From: Marchantia polymorpha subsp. ruderalis
Lineage: Eukaryota > Streptophyta > Marchantiopsida > Marchantiales > Marchantiaceae
Direction: 5' to 3'
Assembly (NCBI GenBank): GCA_037833965.1
Contig: AP031357.1
Location: 20,046,001 to 20,110,000 of the forward strand
Length of the DNA: 64,000 bases
Both the position numbers and the translations under genes were made by a program. Below the pieces are notes generated by a model, which did no database searches, had not been told where the DNA came from, and worked only from the letters and a program-made list of their open reading frames with translations. Below are positions 35,796-49,077 of the stretch, piece by piece; the first letter of the stretch is position 1; every line of letters starts with the position of its first letter.

Positions 35796-37615
35796 ATGCC
35801 CGGAGTTGCTTGGGACGGTTCGGGAGAAGATGTGGGCATCAATGGGCCAATTGAGAATGATGAACTGCCTACAATCACCGACTCCGGGAAGGTTTGCATA
35901 CTGAGTATTGATGGCGGGGGCATGAGGGGTATCATCCCCGGACGAATTTTGGCCTACCTCGAGGCAGCTTTGAAAGCGAGGAGCGGAAATCCGAATGCCA
36001 AAATTGCAGACTATTTTGACGTTGCTGCCGGCACGAGCGTAGGTGGTATACTTACCACGATGCTTTTTACCAATGATGGCACGGGGTCCCCTCTGTTTAG
36101 CGGCGAGGAAAGCTGGAGACTGATTGCCGAGAAAGGGGAGCAAATTTTCAAAATTCCCAAAACCCAGCGAGCTTGGAAAAAGTTGAGGGGTATTATGACT
36201 CCGAGGTACTCCACGAAGTACCTTGAAGGGATTTTGAAGCAGTATCTCATCAGGGATGGCCGAGCACTAACTCTGAGAGATACGCTGAAACCCGTACTCA
36301 TCCCTTGTTACGACCTTCAGAGTGCCGGTCCGTTTCTGTTCTCAAGAGCTGATGCTCTGGATTGCGAGGCTTGGGATTTTTCTCTTTGGGAGATTTGTCG
36401 TGCAACCTCTGCGGTTCCGTCGTTTTTCAAACCCGCTAACATGACATCTATAGACGGTAAGACCACGTGTACAGCCATCGATGGGGGCATTGTGATGAAC
36501 AATCCGACCGCAGCTGCGATCACTCACGTCCTGCACAATAAGCTTGAGTTTCCTTCTGTACGAGGGATGAGCGACCTGCTGGTTTTGTCATTAGGCACAG
36601 GCCAGTTTGACCAAACGTATGGCTATAAAAAAGTTCGACACTGGGGCGCGTTCCAATGGGCGAAACCCATTGTTAAGATAATCCTGGATGGTATCTCCGA
36701 TATGGTCGATCACACTATCAGCATGTCATTTGGTGATACCTTTCGTAAGAACTACGTTCGTGTTCAGGTACCATACCTTTCCTCGACTTGTCGTTCAATG
36801 TGCTTCTCTTTGACATACGTGCTGAAATTCTGACAAAATATTTTTCCACCTTTTATCTAAATCGCACAAGCGAGTGAGTTGTGTTGTATAAGAGCGCCTT
36901 AGACGTGTCGTACGAATGTACTTGAATAGGTATTGTAGAGCTTCTAGACTATGTTCTGTTATGCACACTGAGAGGTCTTGTGCTGATAATTTCTTCTGAA
37001 AGAGGGTAGGATGTCATGAAAGTCTTCAGAGCAGTGATTCTGTGGCATGCCTTACCAAGTTTGAGCTCATGCCTCGTCATGCTGTCCATTGCAACTTGGT
37101 AATTAGACGCGGCTTGGATTCGTGAATCTCTCTCATGGCCTCACGGGGGCGAGGTTCATGAATCGTGATCATCATGGAGGATTTTATTGTGAGACACGTA
37201 TAGCTGTGCATGACTGTGTGTCCTGCTTCCGTAAACCATGCCAGAAGCTAGAGTTGCGTGCTGGATGTTGTAGAGTAAGAAACTGCCCAGTTGTTCAAAG
37301 CTGTGTTGTCTCTTGTGGCAGGTGTCAGGACTACCGGACAGAGCCTTAACAGAAATGGATGATGGTAGTCAGGGGAATGTAAAGCGCTTGATGAAGTTGG
37401 CGGACGAGCTGCTTAAACAGAAGAGCATGGAGCATTTACCTTTTGGGGGTCGGAGGCCCCTATCTGTGAGCAACATGGAGCGGCTGGACTGGTTTGCCGA
37501 ACAGCTGGTGCAAGAGCAGAAGGCTCGATTGTTGAGGAAAAATCCGACCGTGATTCTGAAAAACGCCACCCGTGATAGGTCAGAGCCAAATCCTGTCCAG
37601 ACTGATCAAGATTGA
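35796..37615 (+). CDS. Patatin-like phospholipase (acyl hydrolase), two exons
   Basis: Exon 1 is 35796-36767. The intron is 36768-37321 (GT-AG, 554 nt, phase 0). Exon 2 is 37322-37615. The product is 421 aa, a normal plant patatin length. Patatin-like enzymes release fatty acids from phospho- and galactolipids using a Ser-Asp dyad. The oxyanion loop DGGGMRG is at residues 39-45, the nucleophile is Ser81 in GTSVGG, and the partner Asp is Asp229 in DGGIVMNNPT. No signal peptide is evident, suggesting a cytosolic or membrane-associated enzyme. The ATG at 35796 (CAACCATGCC) is chosen because an upstream in-frame extension begins with TTG. Exon 2 encodes the C-terminal helical tail (MDDGSQGNVKRLMKLADELL). 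The splice sites are predicted from sequence, and the frame is continuous across them. Confidence 0.92.
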
Positions 37616-40337
37616 TCACCACAACCACGGGGTCTATTCTCTTTTCCCGAGTCTCGTAGACTAAAGTACAAGGTTCTCGGATTGTACGATGTGCATATAA
37701 TCTACATTGTTGGTAGAATCTGGACTGGGAACGATTCTGCCTGTCGACAAAACGTCTCAAGTCAGAAATTTTGTATTATTACCAACTAGATGTTATCGAA
37801 CCAAATCTCAATGTGTTACAGTAGAAACTTTTCAAATCAGAAAAGATATCCGACTAAGGAGGTGTTTCCTGGAATGTGTTCACTGAGATATATAGCTCAT
37901 TTGCGAGCGTTCACCTCGGTAATGAACAGTCTGTACATTAATTCTTCTTTTTTGTTTGAGAACCTGCTTTCTCGCCTGCATCTTGAGAAGCAGAAGTTGG
38001 TGATCTGTGTATATACATATCCCTCGACCTGAACTCCTGAAGTAGCAATGTCTACCGTTTTCTGTTTGTGGAAGGTGTTGGATTCATTCCCGAGTAAACT
38101 GCTCGGATTGTGAGGATCATGTGACCGTAAGAGAGAAGCTGATCATGCTTTTGAGCGACAGCCTAAAAGAACCAGGTATGTTCGAAGAAGTGCATGCTGG
38201 CATGAAACTTCAGCTTCACAGTGGAGAAAGTTGATGTCAGTTTTGTTGGCGCAACTCAGATACTGAACACTGTTACTTTCGTTCCATTTTTCATAAACGC
38301 TGTCCTGTCGGAAGTAATCCAGAACTGAAAACTGCAGCTCGAAAGCAATGAGTAGCGTTTTCGTAAATCGGAGTGTTCCTACTTCTCGCAGAAACAGAAT
38401 GGCCGGTCAAACTGCTTTCTTCCTCACTTGGTGTCCGTAGACATTGTCAAAGGACGGAGAGGGGGTCCTATCGTACTGGAACAAGTGAATCACGAATATC
38501 TTGTACAAGTAACTACGTAACTAAACTTCCTCGCACCAAATCTAGACTGAATCTCGTCCAAACCCTTCGTGTGGCAGATTGCCTCCGTCCACGCAATCTG
38601 AAAGCCCACAACTGCAGTCCTGCCGAAGATCCGATGTACATCGGAAACGAAGAGGCAAGGCACGTGAGAGGTGCCAACAGCTAACTTCATCAACTTTTGC
38701 CACAACAAAACCACCTCACATCCATCCATGCCTGCCCATGGCTTCACAGAAACCTAGCTCCGCTATGAACGAGTGTGGACATGAACTCATAAGCCTTAAT
38801 TCGACATCGTAATGCGTAATTAGTTCAACCTCCAGCAATTCAAGGTGGGAGGGAAAGCACCGAAGCTTGTTCAGATGCTGAAGCGGAACGCATGCAACCA
38901 CAAATCAGGCGCGCGTCTGCGAGAAATTGCGCTCACAGCCTGGAAAAGTTCAGTGCACTCGAGTCCGATGGCACCACAGTCAATCAAACCTCCGCAACCA
39001 ACTCCACGACATCTGAGTTCTAGCAGCGACACTTAAAGCGCAACGTGGTTCCGGTCCCATGCACGCTTCCCTTATTGCCCAACACAAAAGCAACGTGGGG
39101 TCGTCCCACGGCTCGTCGGCGGTTGCAGTCCCTGGTGGGGCAACGATCATTCTCGACAGTGCCCGCTCGGCAGCACGCAGGCGTCCGATCTACCCTCCTC
39201 TCCTCTCCCCGCAATTCCGTCACGTGGTCGCAGCGTCTCAGCGTGCTCTCACAACTCGAAAGAGAAAAGGGCGCTGGCGCCCGTGAAGCGACGACACGAC
39301 AATGATGGCGCCGGACTGAGTGCATCCGACATGGCACGCGCCTGCAATGACCTCCCCGGCCGGCCTCGAAGCGTACTCGAAAGCTTCCGTGCCAATGCTC
39401 GTAGTGTTCATCAAGCACAGGCATCGGGCTCGAAGCCTTCGGTGCCGTCAGAGGTCTACGTGCTGCGGAGGACGGAAACGAAACGAGCTCATCGCGGCAC
39501 AGGGAGAGCTTGGTAAGCCTTTCTTTCCGTGCCCGCTTGAGGATTCGGATTCGGGGTCGAAGTCGAGGTCTCTCTCTCTCTCTCTCGGGTTCTCTCTCAC
39601 CTTGAGGCTCAGGGCTCAAGTTCAGATGTCCGAGAGCATTCTATTAATACCAGCCAGCAGCGCTCGAGAATCCCGCTCTCAACTGTCAACAGCACCTCGA
39701 TTGAGCAAACCGAGTAAAATTCATGACGGCTGTCAGACACAGCCGGCCACAGGCGGGCCCACAGAACTCCGGCGACCTTGGACTGAACAAACACACACAC
39801 TCACTCAAACACACATTTCGGAACTGGGCGCAAAGTTACAAACACTCGACAAATCTTTATTCACAATATACATGTCGATGGCACACAGTCGTTCGGTGAC
39901 AGAGCTAAGTAAGTGAGAACTTAGTAGTCGATGAGACAACAGTCGAATCAAGAGTAGTCGCTCTACACGAGTGAGTCGGTCGGTCGGTGCTAGCAGCCTC
40001 GCATTGGCTCTCGCTGATAAATGCGGGGAGCTCAAGCTGAGTCGAGACTGCAGGCCAACAATGTACAAGGAGCTTGTCCACGGAAACCAGAACAAACCTG
40101 CGTCTCGTCGAGCTCCGTCCCGCACGCACGCACGCACGGACTTACAATCGAAGTCGCGGTGTCGCACGCATGGACGGCCGGACGGACGGATAGACGGATT
40201 ATTAATATACAGCTATGTTCCTCCCGATGATGGGTGAATGGGGGAATGGGGGGGTGGAACTAAGCACAGGTTCGGAGGTCAATGTTGAGGCGCATCAGCT
40301 GGTTCGAGCGGAGGGAGGCCGCTCTCTCGGTGGGAGA
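37616..40337. other. Intergenic between the lipase and HMA genes
   Basis: No recognised gene occurs here. 39050-40200 is GC-rich and has long overlapping frames on both strands with Arg/Ser-rich, low-complexity translations, which I treat as spurious. Simple repeats include (TC)n near 39569-39590 and a short (ACGC)n near 40123-40137. The 3' UTR of the HMA gene (minus) must lie just below 40338. Confidence 0.4.
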
Positions 40338-41210
40338 TCACTTCCACGGTTCGGAGTGCTTGAACATCTTGCGGCACGCTGCAAGCACCTCCTCCTGCGG
40401 CACGGGTCCAGTGACCACCACCTTCTGCTCCGTCCAGTCGCAGTTTATTTTCTCAACCCCTGCAAAGACAGAGAAAGTTTCAAGGCCGGTCGTCAAATCT
40501 CGCTCTGCAATCTGAGGGTCCAATTGGCTGTCGTGGCAGCAGAAGCAGCATAGAGGCGCGCGCTCCGTGCCACGTAAGACAAACACACCACTTCCTATCA
40601 TTCCTTCATGAATTTACGTGGTCCCATAATCCTTCCGTGCTGACTCTCGTAACCAGATCCTCCGTCCCCTCATTCGCTCAAATGGAAAAACCCGAACGAA
40701 CGATCCGAGTCTCGGATTCTCAGAGAGAGAGAGAGAGAGAATGCATGTGTGTGAGTGTGTACCTTTGATGGACTTGAAGGTGGAATAGACTCGATCTTCG
40801 CAGGCGTCACAGCACATTGGCACCCTGACGACAGTAGGCTGCACAACACCACGATCATAAAACGTCATAAGGAAATCGAATTCGATCACCATCGGAATTA
40901 GAAAGTACTCGACTGTCTATCGATTGGAGCTACGACTTGTTGCGAAGGGAGGACGGATCAGACAGGAATGAAGGAGATGAGGAGGATGAGGATGAGGAGA
41001 GGAGAAGATGTATACCGCAGGAGGCTCGGGCTTGGGAGGAGGCGGAGGGGGCTTGGGGGGATCGGGGAGGGGAGGATAGTACTGCGGCACATTCTCGACG
41101 AGCTGCACCTCTTCGGAATTTATGATCCACACGGGCTCGCACTCATCGTAGAACAGCTGGTAGTAAATCGTGGGAATCTTCTGAAACAACGATTCTGCGA
41201 AGGTCATCAT
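40338..41210 (-). CDS. Small proline-rich heavy-metal-associated (HMA) domain protein, three exons
   Basis: The minus-strand exons are 41210-41016, 40838-40763 and 40459-40338. The introns are 177 and 303 nt, both GT-AG. The joined frame gives 130 aa. HMA domains bind soft metal ions (Cu, Zn, Cd) or act as chaperone/partner modules in plant HIPP proteins. Residues 67-130 form a full beta-alpha-beta-beta-alpha-beta HMA fold: TVVRVPMCC, the helix CEDRVYSTFKSI, KGVEKINCDW, EQKVVVTG, PQEEVLAACRK. The metal site is C75-x-x-C78, with an extra C74. The N-terminal 65 residues contain KIPTIYYQLFYDECEPVWII and a proline run (PPKPPPPPPKPEPP, about 51-64). There is no C-terminal isoprenylation CaaX box, so it is HIPP-like but not classical. 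The ATG at 41210 is tentative: TTTCAG just before KIP could be a splice acceptor, with an earlier exon upstream. Confidence 0.8.
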
Positions 41211-43250
41211 ATGCCAAGACACGAAAGACCACGTTCAGAGTCCCGAGACACGGCGAAGTGCCAGGCGCTCTTGTCAGATCCTCCTTCTATCTGTCTATCT
41301 ATGTCGGCCCGCCCCTCTATCTCCTAGCCTAGCACAGAGGCGTCGCAGTTGCAGGACAGAATCGCAGCCACACTGATTTCGCTCATCGCTGCACCACCAC
41401 CAGAAGCAGCACTGCCATCGTCAAGCCACCAATTCACGACGCAAATCCCCCTCGCCTCTCACTTCGTGATCCTGCTGCACCCGAATCGATGAGCGCCAGC
41501 CACCGAGCCTCTCAGACCGAGGCACCGAGACGGAATTCGGTGCGCGAGCTGCAGAGCTCTGAATTCGAATGATACGAGCTGCCTTTCACAGAAGCTCTCT
41601 CTCGGAGAAACCACACACTTCGAGCTCGTGACACAAACCGGCGTCCACTCTCTGTGGCCGGAGATATTTAATGGTTCGGGCCCCAGGCAGGCAGCCAGGC
41701 ACGAAAGTGTGGGGGCGGGCGAACAGGTCACCCGGTCGGTCAGTCGGTGGCCAGTCGGTGGTCAGTCAGTCAGTCAGTCGCTCGGTCTGCCTATCTCTCT
41801 AGCTCAGACTAGAAGCAGCAGCAGCAGCAACAGCAGCAGCTCTGGTACAAGCTCGATGATCAGTCACTGATGACATCGTGATTAGACGCCGCCGTGTCAG
41901 AGAAATCGAGGTTACGAGCTGACGGGTATGCAATGGTGGTGTCCGAGCCTTCAGGTGCTTCAGGCAGCTGGAAGGCCGGGGAGATAGATAGATGGATGCA
42001 CTGGAGATGCAACTGGAACTGGAGGAGACGAGGAATTAGGGAGGGCGAGCTTCGAGAGTAGGCGAGGAGGCGCTGATGATGATGAGGAGGAGGAGGAGGG
42101 CTCGGAGGCCAATCACTCGGAGCGAAGAGATTGCTGAGCAGCTATCAAGGGGCGAGAACCTTAAGAAGATTTGGGGATCGAGTACACAAGGACAGGGGCA
42201 CGCACGCACGCTCGGGAAAAGTGGAGCGAGCGAGGCGAGAGGCGCATGTAGGTAGACCTGCACCCGTTGCAGCACCGACTGCCTGGGCCGTTTTGCCAGG
42301 TTCCGAACACCGGCTCTCCAGCCCCGCCCCGCCCAGCCGCAGACGTAAGCTTTAGCTGAACTTTCCAGAACTGAATCTTTTCTCCGGGCGCATCAGAGCC
42401 ACGAAACCATCCGTCGATCGAGCCAAGAAATTGGAGGGAGGGAGGAAAGAAAAGCGAATTCATTATAACCGGTTTACTGGCTTTCCCTTTCCCTCAGATC
42501 GCTGTCATAATTTCGTATTTTCGTATCTTCATATTTTCATATTTTCACTCCCCCTCGCAGACAGACATCCCACGTTCTCGGCTCGTTGTGGACCGGTCTC
42601 ATTCCGAACTGCTAATTGACCTCCTGCGGATTGATCTCGGTAAAACAAACATACTCAGATATGACCCGAATCATCGGCACCCGATTGAGATCCATCACCT
42701 GACCTGTCCAGCCACCAACCGCAGGTGAGCTCGAACTGAGCTGAGTCTGCCTTCGTCTTGCCACTCTCTCGCCCAAGAGAGAGAGACAGAGAGACAGAGA
42801 GAAATGACTACGGCGGCCTGACCACAGTCGGAATCATCACGAGTCCCAAATGTTTCGAAGGCGAAATGCCATCGATTCGCTCGCTTTCTATCCTCTTCAT
42901 TTTCATCACGAAAGCTGTTCGTCAATCGATGCAGATCCACGTCAAAGTGATCGTTGTAATTTCTCCAACTGCTTGCCCCCTCCCCTCCCTCCCTCCCTCC
43001 TCCACCGGTTTCCTTTTCTTTTTTCTTCTTTCCTTCTTTTCTTTTCTTTTCTTTTCTTCTCTTCTCTCTCTCTCTATCTTTCTTTCTTTCTTTCTTAGTT
43101 TCTTTCCTGTCCCCGCGTGTGGATATGTTTTACGTAAGCACGAAGGTATCTTCCGCTTTCCATGGCTGTAAATCCCGGTCCTCCTGGTCTCGGAAGGTCA
43201 GTGTCAATCTGAAATCGACGCAGTCAATTCAAGATTTCCTTCACTCGGTT
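41211..43250. other. Simple-sequence-rich upstream region of the HMA gene
   Basis: No gene is recognised. The region includes a GTCA/GGTC-type repeat at about 41723-41780, a CAG/CAA tract at about 41815-41840, GAGGA-rich DNA at about 42060-42100, a (GA)n tract near 42776-42803, and a polypyrimidine tract at about 42960-43105 (CCCT, TTCT and TTTC units). It probably contains the HMA promoter (minus). I cannot place a transcription start. Confidence 0.4.
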
Positions 43251-46200
43251 TGTGACGCCATTCCCAGCAGCGCACGCAGCCAGAAAGCCAGCCAGGCGGA
43301 GCCGCCAGGCATCGCCATCCGATGGCACGGTGGTCCGGGTCCCGTCCGGTTCGCTCCTGCTGCAGCTGGGGCTGGGGCTGGGGCCTGTCCGCTCCGCTCG
43401 TGAACAGATAGATCCCTTTACTGTACCGTCGAGCAGCAGGGGGAGGGAGAGGGAGAGGATGGGGGAGTACGACCGAAAGAGCTCCGCACTCTGCCTCGTA
43501 CCAGAACCAGGGGCGCGCGAGGACGTTTGTGGCCAGAATTCGCTCGGTCCGAGCAGAGTCCTACAGGGCGACGTCTTGTGTCCCGAAGACAATTATTTTC
43601 TCGCGGCCCCTATTCTACGACTCACATGCAAGCTGGAACATTCTGCCTTGTGCTCCGTTGCACACGTACAGACGTTTGTGGCTTTTCGTAGCTGCCTAGA
43701 CCCGAACGATGTCCACATGCAACCCCATCTGGGCAAATTCTGGCATAGATTCGTACTGTGCGAGCCCCCACCCTTCTATACCCAGAAGCCATGGCCACCC
43801 CGGGCCACCCCAGTCCAGCCCGGGCCAGAGAAGAATGCGGCCTCCCTCGAAGGCGCCTCCGGATTCGAGTCATTTCCAGGGGCCCCAGCTCCGAGGCTGT
43901 GGATCATGAAAAATCCGTGCACGACATTCGCATTGTTTCCCTTGTCACATCCGGCCGATCGCTGTCCACATGCAATTTCATGATCCCTTCGATTCATGTT
44001 CATTAAACTCCTGGGCTGCTGTCCCGGGATCAGAGTTCTTCCGCGTGCTGTATTCTCTCTCTCAGGTACGGTGCGAGGGCAGACGGTGATCGTTCCCTCT
44101 GGTCTTCGTTGGGCGTCCGTCTCGTCTGATTTGGCTTGGATTGGTCTTGTTTCTGGTCAGAGGACGGGCACCGGAACGCAAGTCCTTGGCAGCGATAGCG
44201 AGGTAAGGGAGGCAGGGCAGGCAAAGAACCAGTCCAACAACTCCGTCGTGAGATCTGATCTTCTTGTCTCAGACTCAGCAGAGGAACAGAGTGGGAGTGA
44301 ATTACAATTACCTGGCCTTACAGTGCCTTTTATCGTTCCCAATCACGCACGCAAGCGAAAATTGTAATGTACCAGTTGATAGATTAGAACATTTCGCTCG
44401 TATGAGGTTGAATGCGCGTGGTCTCGCACGTTCCATTGCCGAAGGAAATCCGGTGTCTTGTGCAAGCATGGGAGAAGAATCAGCAGTATATAAACATAAA
44501 ATTCTCCCGGTTGTGAATGATTGCTTACCTCACTACTTCAAACTCGAATATCTCTGTGATACAAACCTTCCTCAAAATCATGACTAATGAAGACCGGAGT
44601 GGGTGGGTCTACTGAATCCACGGCGACCACGCAACGAGATGGTGATGCTGGCTGCGAGAGCTTGGGATGGCGGGCATGAGTTCCATCTTTTCACCCTCCG
44701 TATTGACTCAATGGGCTCCGAGAAGGTCGGCCAACCAGTTCGGTCATGGATCTATGAGACTGCTTAGAATGCCCGGAGAAAAGCCTCGTGAGTAAAAGGT
44801 GAGAACGCTGCGGACCTAGAAGGCGCTGGAGAGCATTGAGCTGTGGAATGACCGTAAAGGTTGTTCTCGAAGTGTAGGCTCAGACCGCTCGGTTGACTTC
44901 TTCAACGAACAAGCATGCTACCGTCCGATACCGGATGATTTGCAGATAAGGACAAGCAACAGGATCGGATTAATCGGAGGATTTGGAAACGCCTCATGGT
45001 TGACTCGAACTCGACAGAGAGAAGAGCTGAAGCGGCACTCGAGATCCAGAATCACCCACGGAACGTGAGCGCAGAACAAAGTGGCCCGCGAGTGTGTGAT
45101 GCATATAAAAGGCATTCGGTGCATGGAGGAAACCAGAAAGAGAAGCTATGTCAGCTGGAGTGAAGGACAAAGCTGGTGCCATGCCTTAAAAACTTCTTGT
45201 TGAGCGGACCCGACCGACATTTTTGTTTTTCTCAACGAGGATGAGCAGGATCTCGGTATGATTTCTACTGTTGGAGGGCGTTGGAACGTACATTCTTGCC
45301 GCCCGAGTCAGATCACCCTCATTCCCTCGCTTTTTGTCGCTCTGAATAAAGTAAGAAATTAGACCTGGTTCCCGAAACTCGTGTGAACATGCTCTCCTTA
45401 TGGTCAGGTCAAAAATGTCTTTCACGTCCAGGCATAAATGGTCGCTGTCACAAGAGTTTGGTTGACGCTTTTCTCCGTCTTTATGTGCAACGAGAACATT
45501 CCTTAATCCCAATCGTATTCTCCATGGGATCATTCATGGCCTTCCAACGAGAACTTGTTCCGAATCACCTCGGTGTCGTATTCCTCGTTCATCCCTACCT
45601 TAACTGGTGGCGCTCATGAACTTGCAAAGCTTCACAAGAGGTTACTCCATCGGACCACTTAACCTTGCTGAGCGATGAAAGGCCGCGCATCAAATATGGC
45701 CACCAGATATGGCTCAGTTCCACACAATTCTGAATGTCGCGGGGCCTTCCGTGTGCCTTGAATAGAGTCACAGTCGTCGTCCTCGTCGGCCAGTTGCAAC
45801 CGAGGTCGTACTCATTGGAAAGCGCAACACGTAAGTAAAACGAGACTGTAGGTGGATAGATGTCAGGCAGATAGTCCAGTGGCTCAATCAAGGCTCGAGG
45901 TTGGACATGATGCATGAGCTTCATCCACTCTTTTGCTGTACATGCTACACCTCTGGAGCACCTAAAGTGGATACAGTAGGAGGTGAATAATTTTACAAGC
46001 AAAGAGACTAGGGCACATGGAGAGTTCGGACATTAAAGACATGAGAACACTGTTCCAACCATAACAATCTTCCTGGCGCATTAGGAACAAGAGTACTTGT
46101 GAAAGGGATAAGAAAATCGAGTTTAACAACAAAATCTCGTCTCGATAGAATGAAATCTCGGATTGTTAGTTCAGGTTATGCATGGTGAGTATATTACCCC

Positions 46201-49000
46201 TCCTCAACCTCATCAACCTCCTATTCTTCCACACAGTGCGGGCAGTAGATTCTCCAAAATTAACAAATGTTAACCCTCTCTCTCTCTGTCTCTCACACAC
46301 ACATGGTGCATGTGGTTCGAAGTGAAGAGAAGCTTCGTAACGACTGACCGATGCTATCACTATCTGGGACCGATCTGGTTAGAATTCGAGCAGAACTAAA
46401 CATTTTGCAGTTACACCGAGAACCTTTCGGTGCACTTCTCCTTGAGCATCAAGCTCACCTGCCCTCAAGAGAAGGGAAGTAGGAGAGAGATGTATAGAGA
46501 GAGGAGAGTAGGCGGAATCGTACGAAAATATGAGACTTGCATAGCACTCGGATATCAGTCTGTTCATCAGGTGACTTTCCCCAGTGCCGCTACTGCTGGA
46601 CGGAACTGGTCAGCCACGATCTGCCAGCCCAGAGCCAACCACGAACCAGAAAGAAAGTACCTGAAACTAGAAATTCCAAGCAGGTACATGACATGGATGA
46701 ATCGATGGATAGATAGAGTTCTTATGGTGTCTGGCCTCGAGCTCATGAGTCAATCCTCTTGCTCAGCAGCTGCTTTATGAAACATGGGAGACCCCAATTA
46801 CGACAACTTTGGCCTACTTCTCTCTCTCTCTGCCTTCCTTCTTCCTTCCCAACAGAATATCTATGAAGGGATCATAAGACCATTTCTAGTTTGAGGTGAA
46901 AACTCAGAAACTCAGTTTGAGGTGAAATCTCTAGAAACTCGTTCTCGAGTCTCGACTCGTTCGTTGGAGGCTGGCTGGCTCCCTTGGCCTTCCACAGCAG
47001 CAGCCGGGAACGGAAGAATCTGGTAGCCCTGTATGGAAGGCATAGACGAGGACGTATATACCCGGGAGGACAATGTGAGAGGTAATCATTCTCCCTTACC
47101 AGAATCATCCAACAGGCCGTGGGAGCATGAATGCCTCCCTCGAGTCCCGTCGACTTAAAGTGACTTTTATCTGGTCGATTTGTCACGACGAAGCGCTAGC
47201 CATCCTCATGATATATTCGCAACTCGGCAGCCAACGTCGCCAAACTCCCATCGCCCACTCCCTCTCCCCGTCTCTATTGCTTACGCTCGCCACGTACACC
47301 GCTACTTCCTTGCGCTACGGATATGCTCGAGCCATAAGCCCTGCCACGTGTATGAATGGCATCAATCCTCCAGGAAAAATCATCTATCGGCTTCCTGAAT
47401 AATCATTTTCATATTCTTTACAATATCTGAAGAACGATGGCCTCTGGAAATCAATATTTCGCGTGAAGTCAATTAGACCGCAAAATAAAAAATTCACACA
47501 GAGCATGGCATCATGTATGTATTTCTCTTTTCAGCTGAATAGAGCCTTATCCACAATACTGTAATAAACAACAATCTTTTAAGGATATGGTCAACCAATA
47601 GGACTTGTCGTTAATCCAAAAATAATCATCTAGAAGTTTGGGTCCCGCCTTCGAGACGGAATTTACCGGCGAATCACTGATCCACGGGAAACGGTTTTCA
47701 GGCATGAGTCGGTTTCGGTTTGGCCCCTCGAGGCAAAAACATTCAGAACATCCACGAGATAATAACGGGAGGCCGTGATTTACGCCCTTCCAGGTTCGTC
47801 GTCCCATCGAAAGGCATATCTAACGGAAGGCTCGTTCGGGAAGATGCTACCATGTCACCTCCGCAATTACACCCTACCACGACAAGCATCTGCGAACCGA
47901 GTACAAAGACGAGGGCATATAACTTGGACCGTTTGGGCCAATTATGGAAGCGCGGTGGAGATCATGTTACTGCGGTGGAACTGCTCTCTCGACGCTGAAG
48001 ATCGAAATCCGTTGGGGAACGATGTCCGGACGGATCATGGTTGGAGAATGCCGTCGGGATGCTGGATGGAATCGCACGGAAAGATGCCGGGGAGGGGGAG
48101 CTGATAAAGGTCCGAAAAGAAAAGGGGGAGTGTAATTCAAAACGCCGAAGATCGCATCCGAGTTCAAAATTTGAAAAAGCAGCAACCAAGTTGAGCGGGG
48201 CCACGGTGACCCACCACCACATCTGTGGTAACTGAAAGCGACGACAGTTCGAAAGCACTGTGGTGTGGTGAGGTACACGTGTCAGATGGAGAGGCGGGAG
48301 CTAATCTAGCGGCTAGCTCGCGGCGTAGAGTCTTGGTGGACCTGACATCGAGATGAGCGCGACGGCTTATGATTTCTCTGGGTTGGCCCCGTCAACCCTG
48401 CCCTGCTGACCTGTCTCCCGTGTCAGTTAGCTCCAAGTTGACACGTGGACCCTCGGAAAGTCTGGCCACAGCTCAGTAAGCTCGGCCATGAGGGTGGTGG
48501 TCCTTTTGTTGTGAACTACATGCTCTGCAGATATTTCCTTTCCTCCGTTCGGTCAGATCGATTGCGCAGCTTTGTTTATTTATTCTTTCTCTGCGAGCTA
48601 TATTTGCTGCGAGGAGCATTTGTCGTGACACCAGTTCATTCTAATATAATGATCAACAAATCTTTGATTCTGATTTTGGTGGTTCAGAGATTAATCTTTT
48701 CACGTATCCTACCTCTTAGATGCAAATAAGTGTGAAATGGTGATGGCGTCTTCCCATTGTTTTGGGCGATCCACTTGGCCCCCTCTTCCACCAATAAGTG
48801 CGAAATACAACGGAGAGAAGAACCTTGTGGTAAGCTCACCAGCAGGTCAGAGGTCAAAATGAGGTGAACTCGGAATTATCCACCAACCGAAATTCTCACG
48901 CGTCGGGGAAGGAGGAAGAGGTAAGCGCATATTTTGTGTGCACGCTTCGGTAAGCCATATATCACTCTCCTGCGAATCCCTTTCGAAAGGTTAAAATTGA
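43251..49000. other. Intergenic, no recognised gene
   Basis: Short frames only. Those at 43252-43983 (+), 45595-46002 (-) and 45186-45533 (-) are the longest, and I recognise no domain in any. A (TC)n/(CA)n tract lies at about 46276-46302, and a 27-bp-scale duplication (TTTGAGGTGAAA) at about 46890-46930. If a gene is present it must be intron-rich or of an unfamiliar family. Confidence 0.3.
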
Positions 49001-49077
49001 CCTCAACGCGCTGCTTCCTCTTTATTTCCGCAGGTCGAGTAGGTTTGCACCAACCGGCGAAGGTGAAATTCTCTCGG

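Noticed and set aside
39020..39619. 199-codon minus frame and overlapping plus frames downstream of the HMA gene
   Set aside because: Arg/Glu-rich translation generated by (TC)n and GC-rich simple sequence. Several frames are open at once and none resembles a protein family.
43252..43983. 243-codon plus frame
   Set aside because: No recognised domain, composition shifts along the frame, other frames are open in parallel, and no splice or start context supports it.
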